DNA of 17,246 nucleotides from CAZHCG01 sp046484285. GTDB lineage: Bacteria > Myxococcota_A > Polyangia > JAAYKL01. Position 1 is the stretch's first letter, and the number at the start of each line of letters is the position of its first letter. This document shows, in pieces, positions 12,634 to 17,246 of the stretch. The notes under the pieces were generated by a model, which ran no database searches, was not told where the DNA came from, and saw nothing but the letters and a program-made list of their open reading frames with translations. The stretch lies in assembly GCA_046484285.1 (NCBI GenBank), contig JAWOBP010000002.1, positions 1 through 17,246 on the forward strand, in the 5' to 3' direction. The translations under genes were made by a program, and so were the position numbers.

Positions 12634-14334
12634 ATGCTCAGGGACGACACTCAATCACTTGTCGGGCTTTTGATGGCGTTCGCCGTTCTCTGGGCATCCG
12701 GCTGCTGTGCGGTTCCGTCCCAGACAGGCGCAGCGGAAGACACCTCCGGCTCGTCGGACGAGGAGCCGGACGCAGGTCAGGACACGAGCTCGGGCACTGA
12801 CACCGGGCCGGTGAGCGCGTCGTTCGTCACTCCGCCCGAGGATCTTCTTCCAGATTGGTCAATGTCGTGGCTCGAGGTGGCAGGCGATCACGGATCGGAG
12901 GTGGTGAACGAGATCGCCGCTAGCGGCTCCGACCGTTTCGTCGCTTCGGGCTGGGCGGACCAATCGGAGTATCTGGTCTTCGGCAGTATATCGGTGCCGG
13001 TCTGGCCGGAAAACATGTTCTTGGTCGAGTACACGATAGACGGAAAGGTGCTGTGGGCCGCCTGGGCCGGTGAAGGACCTTGTGTAGCTCCCTTAGATCT
13101 CGACGCGCTGCAAGACGGGCGGATCGCAGTGGCCGGAGTCTGCGGGCAAGACGCGTGCTTCGGTCCCGGGGAGCCAAACGAGACGTGGCTGCACACCGGG
13201 CCTTCCACCGCGTATTCGACGTCCTACCTCGCCGTCTACGAGCCGGGCGGGAAGCTGGCCTGGGCGCGGGATCTGAGCCTGGAAGGCTCGATCTCCCGCG
13301 CCGAGGGTTATGCCGTCGACATTCTGGAAAGCGGAGAGGTGCTGAGCGCCGGTTCCTTCGAGGGCGAGGTGACCGCTGCCAAGGGCACGTCCTCGGAGAC
13401 GGTCTTGAGCACCGTGGAGGACTACACCATTGGAGAAGAGAACGTCTTCCTGCTCGAGTACGACTCGGCGGGCGAGCTGATCTGGGCGAGGAGCGAGGGG
13501 GGTCCCGGCCAAACGATCGCAAACGGGATGGCGGCCCTGGAGGACGGCTCGTTCTTCCTGGTGGGCGCTTTCAATGGAACGACCGTTTTCGGCGAGGGAA
13601 CCGAGGCAGAGACCACTTTGGTCTCGGAAGATGTGGCGAGCGTCTTTCTGGCTCGTTTCACCGCCGAAGGTCAGCTCTCGTGGGTCGTCGATCTCGGGGT
13701 AGACGGTAGCCTCGGAAACTTTGACTCCGGAAAGGTGGGTGAGCCGTTGCTCGCCGACAACGGGGACGTGCTGGTGCCCGGCAGGTTTCGCGGAACGATG
13801 CCGGCCGGGGACGGCGAAGAGGTTACTCCGGTCGATGCGGGCGACGGCTGGGGTCTTTTCCTCGCCAGGTACACGGCCGACGGCTCTCGGGTCTGGAACC
13901 GAGTCTCCGTGAGCGACGACGCACCAGGAATATCTCTTGGAGGATTCTACGGGGTAGCCGAGCTTGCCGACGGAACGCTCGTTGCCGCCGGGATGATGAA
14001 GGGGGAGATGGCTTTCGGCCCTGGAGAAGTCGATGAATTGACTATCGAAACGTTAGGAACCTGCGACGGAGTTATTGCAGCCTACTCACCTTCGGGAGAT
14101 TTTCTCTGGGCGCTACCGCAGGGAGATCATGGTTCCGACTACTATTCGGATGTAGAGAGCTTCGTGGGTGAAGAAGGTCAGGACGTCCTGATAGCCGGCG
14201 GCGGCTTCTCGGAACAGACCACGTTCGGCACAGGCGGAGACGACGTTGTGACGGTAACGGCCACAGAGCCCTCGGGGGACTCATGGTGGCCGTACGACCT
14301 GTTCCTGCAGCGCTTCGACAGGGAGGCGCCTTGA
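12634..14334 (+). CDS. Surface lipoprotein with seven propeller-like repeats
   Basis: A 566-residue predicted lipoprotein. The signal peptide ends in a lipobox A-S-G-C (Cys24), followed by a Ser/Thr/Asp/Glu linker to about residue 65. The rest is built from about seven repeats of 60-75 residues. Each has a strand of the form F-L-x-x-Y/F-x-x-x-G-x-L-x-W-A, for example FLVEYTIDGKVLWA, YLAVYEPGGKLAWA, VFLLEYDSAGELIWA and VFLARFTAEGQLSWV, often preceded by F-G-x-G and an E-T/E-L-T stretch. This is the pattern of beta-propeller-like repeat lipoproteins common in Myxococcota, and seven copies would close one propeller. No enzyme motif is seen; ligand or cell-surface binding is the likely role. GGGAG lies before the ATG. 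It shares its architecture with the gene at 14472, so the pair are paralogues. Confidence 0.82.
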   Translation: MLRDDTQSLVGLLMAFAVLWASGCCAVPSQTGAAEDTSGSSDEEPDAGQDTSSGTDTGPVSASFVTPPEDLLPDWSMSWLEVAGDHGSEVVNEIAASGSDRFVASGWADQSEYLVFGSISVPVWPENMFLVEYTIDGKVLWAAWAGEGPCVAPLDLDALQDGRIAVAGVCGQDACFGPGEPNETWLHTGPSTAYSTSYLAVYEPGGKLAWARDLSLEGSISRAEGYAVDILESGEVLSAGSFEGEVTAAKGTSSETVLSTVEDYTIGEENVFLLEYDSAGELIWARSEGGPGQTIANGMAALEDGSFFLVGAFNGTTVFGEGTEAETTLVSEDVASVFLARFTAEGQLSWVVDLGVDGSLGNFDSGKVGEPLLADNGDVLVPGRFRGTMPAGDGEEVTPVDAGDGWGLFLARYTADGSRVWNRVSVSDDAPGISLGGFYGVAELADGTLVAAGMMKGEMAFGPGEVDELTIETLGTCDGVIAAYSPSGDFLWALPQGDHGSDYYSDVESFVGEEGQDVLIAGGGFSEQTTFGTGGDDVVTVTATEPSGDSWWPYDLFLQRFDREAP

Positions 14335-14471
14335 TTGATCCCAGGCCGGCCGCCCACACCGCCTCTGCGGCGACTGCTGAAACGCTTACCTGGCGAGATT
14401 CGAGCACATGGGCGCCACCTTGCAGGACATGGATGTCGCCTTGAACTGGAACTGAAAACCAGGGGAGAAAG

Positions 14472-16274
14472 ATGGAGATAGCCTGCCGGAGAGAGCCTGG
14501 ATTCGGAGAGCCGCGCTGCTCTCTTGGCCGTGCCGGGCTCTCTTCGGCGGCGGTCTTTTTTCTTTCTTTCTTGCTGGCGCTCTTTTCGGGCTGCGGGCGG
14601 CAGCAGCGTCGGGTCGATCCTGGATCGGATACTGACGACGGAGGTGTCGACACCGGGACAGAAACCGGTGGGGGTGCTTCCCTTGCTCACGGCTGGGGCG
14701 ATGCGCCGGGCTACCGGATGGCCTGGGCGGTCGGTGCGGGCGGATCTACCCCCGACAGGTATGGCGACGGCTTCTGGGCGACGGCGCTCTTTCCCTGCGG
14801 CGATGTCGGTGTCGGCGGCTCGATGAAATCCGATCAATACGTCTTTGGAGCCGGTACCCAGAACGAGATCTGGCTCGACGGCGCCGAGGACGGCATGCTG
14901 TTCGTGGCCAGGTACTCGCACGCCGGCGTTCCGCTGTGGGTATCGCCGATCAAGGGAATCGATTTTGGGATAAGCGAGCTGGAGGCGCCCGGCGACGGCT
15001 CGCTGGTCGCCTGGGGAGAGACTACAAACGGCTCCGAGCCGATCGTGTTCGGTGCCGGAGGTCCGGGCGAGATGTCGTTCTTTACGGGAGGTCCCTGGGC
15101 GAATTGCTTCTTGGTGCGCTACCTCGAGGACGGGACTCCCGACTGGGTGACGCACTCGACAGGGATGCCCTGCATCGCGCGGGAGGACGGCCTGTCGATC
15201 GCGCCGGACGGCGACTTCTGCGCCTGCGGCGGCTACGGCGAGTTCGACCCGCAAGACCCGCCGCTCGAGTTCGACGACGGCTCCGGCGAGCCTTTCGTCG
15301 TGCCCAAGACGGGCGACGGGCACCCGCAGGGGTTCCTGGCCAGGTTCGATTCCGAAGGAGGCGTCGAGTGGGCCTACTCCGTGAAAGACGATTCGGGCTT
15401 CGCGGACACCTGGTCGGCGCTTGCGATGCCCGACGGCTCTTGTGTCTTCACCGGGTACTACGGCAACAGCGGAGTCTCGTTCCAGGACGGCTCCGGAGGC
15501 GAGGAGTCTCTCTCGCTTTTACCGTGGGCGGGCTGGGGTCAGTTCGTTGTCAAGTACGACGAGCCCGGCGATCTCGACTGGATCAGAGACCTCGGTGTCG
15601 CCGGGCACCAGGATGGGATAGCCTTGGGTGGAAACGCGATCGTGAGCGTCGAAGCGGAGGGTGACATATTCGTCTCCGGCGTCTTCAACGGGGAGATCAT
15701 CGCCGGTACCGAGAGCGATCCGTTCTACCAGAGCGCCGGTGGGGACAAGAACGACCATGGGATCTACCTGGCCCGCCTGGACGGCCAGAGCGGAGAGCGC
15801 GTGTTCACCGGCCTGGCGCTCGAAGAGAGCTCCGACGAGACGGGGTCGTTCGATATGGAGCCGGTAGATTTCGTGGGGGACCTCGCGGTGCTGCCGGCCG
15901 GCGGGATCGTCCAGGGCGGGTCGTTCAGCGGCAAAAAGACTTTCGGAGCCTTGGAGGACAACGAGACCGAGCTGGTGACTACCGGACCGGGAAGCGACGC
16001 GTTCTTGGCGGTCTACGAGCCGGACGACGGCTCGTTGAGATGGGCTTTTCGGGTGGCGTTCGGCTCAGAGATTCCTCCTTATTGGCCGGAATGTGGAGAG
16101 ATAGTGCAAAGCCTCTCGGTCAACGATTCGGGGAGCATCTTCGCGGGAGGAGCTTTCCTGGGCGAGGCGACCTTCGGGACCGGTCAAAACGACGTAACCT
16201 TCTTGTCGTCGCTAGGCGCGTACGACGCCTTCTTGCTCAGGCTAGATCCGGTGGCGATCTTCGATCCGCGCTAG
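14472..16274 (+). CDS. Second seven-repeat propeller-like lipoprotein
   Basis: This 600-residue paralogue of the preceding lipoprotein has a long N-terminal lead before the hydrophobic core (about 24-38). The core ends in F-S-G-C (Cys41), a slightly weak lipobox. An acidic linker (DTDDGGVDTGTETGGG) follows. Repeats again carry the closing strand: MLFVARYSHAGVPLWV, CFLVRYLEDGTPDWV, GFLARFDSEGGVEWA, QFVVKYDEPGDLDWI, a divergent IYLARLDGQSGERVF, AFLAVYEPDDGSLRWA and AFLLRLDP. They are preceded by F-G-x-G motifs as in the first gene. The repeats diverge between the two proteins, so the duplication is not recent. A GGGGAG ribosome site lies 4 bases before the ATG. The 137-base gap upstream contains only a 24-codon open stretch (14381-14455) that I cannot assign. 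Confidence 0.82.
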   Translation: MEIACRREPGFGEPRCSLGRAGLSSAAVFFLSFLLALFSGCGRQQRRVDPGSDTDDGGVDTGTETGGGASLAHGWGDAPGYRMAWAVGAGGSTPDRYGDGFWATALFPCGDVGVGGSMKSDQYVFGAGTQNEIWLDGAEDGMLFVARYSHAGVPLWVSPIKGIDFGISELEAPGDGSLVAWGETTNGSEPIVFGAGGPGEMSFFTGGPWANCFLVRYLEDGTPDWVTHSTGMPCIAREDGLSIAPDGDFCACGGYGEFDPQDPPLEFDDGSGEPFVVPKTGDGHPQGFLARFDSEGGVEWAYSVKDDSGFADTWSALAMPDGSCVFTGYYGNSGVSFQDGSGGEESLSLLPWAGWGQFVVKYDEPGDLDWIRDLGVAGHQDGIALGGNAIVSVEAEGDIFVSGVFNGEIIAGTESDPFYQSAGGDKNDHGIYLARLDGQSGERVFTGLALEESSDETGSFDMEPVDFVGDLAVLPAGGIVQGGSFSGKKTFGALEDNETELVTTGPGSDAFLAVYEPDDGSLRWAFRVAFGSEIPPYWPECGEIVQSLSVNDSGSIFAGGAFLGEATFGTGQNDVTFLSSLGAYDAFLLRLDPVAIFDPR

Positions 16275-16302
16275 CCGGCTGCCCGAAGAAAGGAGTCTTC
16301 GT

Positions 16303-17049
16303 GTGAGAAAGATGATCGTACTGGGAATCGCACTCGCCGTGGCGGCGTCAGGAGCGTGCAGCTCTGCCGGCGGTACGAAGAAGCCGGGCTCTTCGTCCGA
16401 CGCGGACGCGGACGCGGACGCCGACGCGGATACCGACGCGGACGCCGACACGGACACCGGGACGGAAGCGGTCGCCGAGGGCGAGTGGTGCGACGAGGAG
16501 ACCGAGCTGTGCTGGCAGAACCCTGCCGAGAACGTGGAGATGTGCTGGTACCACGCGGCCGGCGAGCCGCACATCACGCTGAACCCCGACGGCGCGATCG
16601 ACTACTGCGGCGACCTGGTCTGGGCCGGCCACTCGGACTGGAGGCTGCCCGAGATCGACGAGCTGATCGGGCTGATCAGGGGATGCTACTGGGGCAACGT
16701 AACCGGAGACGAGACTGCCAGCGATTGCGGGGTCAGCGACCCGGAGTGCCTCGACTGGGACTGCAAGAATACGGTGATGTGCCAGTCGTGCCTTCCACAT
16801 TTTCTCGAGGGTCCGGACGACGCTCCTCCCGGTTGCTTCTGGGAGCCCGAGCTCCAGGGCCCGTGCCCGGGGGCGGAGCCGCCGTTTCTTCCATTTTCGT
16901 CGGTCTACTCGTCGGTATCGCCTTGCGCCGACTGTGAAGGGGACGCATGGTGGGCTGTAGATTTCAAGGACGCAGGGGTGCACACAATTTCTCACGATTC
17001 CGAGTTCATGGTCCGCTGCGTGCGCGACGGGTCGGGAGGACCTGACTGA
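16303..17049 (+). CDS. DUF1566 (Lcl C-terminal-like) lipoprotein with Asp-Ala linker
   Basis: The start is GTG at 16303 with AAGGAG 7-8 bases upstream. The protein is 248 residues. A short signal peptide ends in S-G-A-C (Cys19), a weak lipobox, followed by a linker of Asp-Ala and Asp-Thr pairs (33-54). Residues 62-241 show the hallmarks of the DUF1566/Lcl_C family: CWQNP near 70-74, VWAGHSDWRLPEIDELIGLIRG near 106-127 (in family members this G-x-x-D-W-R-L-P segment is the core), and a closing WWAVDF...H-D-S-x-F-M-V-R-C-V-R near 216-241. It holds many Cys, consistent with disulphides outside the cytoplasm. The family is common in deltaproteobacterial surface lipoproteins, and no biochemical activity is established. 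It follows the second repeat lipoprotein by 28 bases and could share its transcript. Confidence 0.85.
   Translation: MRKMIVLGIALAVAASGACSSAGGTKKPGSSSDADADADADADTDADADTDTGTEAVAEGEWCDEETELCWQNPAENVEMCWYHAAGEPHITLNPDGAIDYCGDLVWAGHSDWRLPEIDELIGLIRGCYWGNVTGDETASDCGVSDPECLDWDCKNTVMCQSCLPHFLEGPDDAPPGCFWEPELQGPCPGAEPPFLPFSSVYSSVSPCADCEGDAWWAVDFKDAGVHTISHDSEFMVRCVRDGSGGPD
16399..16461 (+). repeat. Hexamer-like repeat encoding the Asp-Ala/Asp-Thr linker
   Basis: The DNA is a run of GACGCG/GACGCC units with GATACC, GACACG and GACACC variants. The units are six bases, so slippage would alter linker length without breaking the frame. Linkers of this composition are typical spacers after the lipid anchor in myxobacterial lipoproteins. 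Confidence 0.8.
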
Positions 17050-17246
17050 GCGTTCGCTATTCGTCCAGCCAGCGGCGCGCAGTGGTACATGTCCATGTAG
17101 ATCGTCCTGCCAGGCCGCTCAGAGCCGAAGTATTATGAATGAATACCCCACATCCTACGAGGAGGCCGAGAACAACACCTGTGGAATAAACATATGGCCT
17201 TCATACAGGTGGTACAGCGGATCTTCCCCCTGATTTTTTGAAAATA
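17050..17246. other. Right-end flank, lower GC, no confident gene
   Basis: GC falls relative to the genes on the left. The stretch contains a palindrome TACATG-TC-CATGTA (17086-17099) and a 32-codon open frame from ATG 17135 to TGA 17233 (MNEYPTSYEEAENN..., ending YSGSSP). This frame has no ribosome site and unusual codons (ATA, AAT), so it is probably not a gene or is a decayed fragment. The window ends in an A/T-rich run without a hairpin. Confidence 0.5.

Noticed and set aside
14344..14380. GC-rich possible hairpin after the first lipoprotein, considered as a terminator
   Set aside because: Only 4-5 paired bases and no U tract.
14381..14455. 24-codon open stretch NAYLARFEHMGATLQDMDV... 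before the second lipoprotein
   Set aside because: Preceded by a stop, has no start or ribosome site and no recognisable family; it might be a gene scar but cannot be supported.
16399..16461. Regular short repeats considered as a CRISPR-like array
   Set aside because: Units are six bases without spacers and lie inside a coding frame that gives an Asp-Ala linker.
1..17246. tRNA, rRNA, riboswitch, insertion sequence or transposase
   Set aside because: No cloverleaf, rRNA core, conserved riboswitch pattern, terminal inverted repeats or transposase motifs were seen on either strand.

Overview
The window is GC-rich DNA with dense, strongly coding-biased genes on the plus strand. Several traits suggest a Myxococcota or a related 'deltaproteobacterial' lineage, probably from an environmental genome. 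These are a type II secretion (T2SS) operon that includes a Leptospira/deltaproteobacterial-type gspN, a Hanks-type kinase with the HRDISP-G-N catalytic loop common in myxobacteria, and lipoproteins with Asp/Ala/Thr linkers and propeller-like repeats. This placement is inference; there is no marker gene to confirm it.

Layout. (1) 1-466: a broken left flank. It carries two different C-terminal tails of GspE/PilB-type secretion ATPases that point away from each other and meet near base 355, with no full-length ATPase gene. (2) 483-9999: a tightly coupled T2SS inner-membrane and pseudopilus operon in the order gspF, an unusual GspG-like gene without a prepilin peptide, gspG, gspH, gspI, gspJ, gspK, gspL (PilM-type head), gspM, gspN. 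Most junctions are overlaps of 1-4 bases or gaps under 20 bases. gspC and gspD are absent, and gspE is present only as a tail. (3) 9996-11171: a cytoplasmic Ser/Thr kinase whose start overlaps the gspN stop, so it is co-transcribed with the secretion machine. (4) 11172-11485: a 314-base non-coding gap. It holds a probable remnant of a glycerate-kinase (MOFRL) C-terminus and an AT-rich promoter-like island with two dyads. (5) 11486-14334: a small helix-turn-helix regulator preceded by a 21-base AC repeat, translationally coupled to a six-cysteine secreted protein of unknown function, then a lipoprotein with seven propeller-like repeats. (6) 14472-17049: a second seven-repeat lipoprotein and a DUF1566/Lcl-type lipoprotein with an Asp-Ala linker. 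(7) 17050-17246: a lower-GC tail with no confident gene.

How the parts may work together: the operon builds the T2SS platform (GspF/L/M), the pseudopilus (GspG-K) and the accessory GspN. The kinase could tune this machine or the regulator downstream. The downstream exported proteins are plausible cargo or surface clients of the same system, but that link rests on proximity alone. The points most worth a second look are the divergent ATPase tails, the non-cleavable GspG homologue, the Met/Gly-rich inserts shared by GspH and GspI, the kinase fused by overlap to the operon, and the AC tract that could switch the regulator's reading frame.
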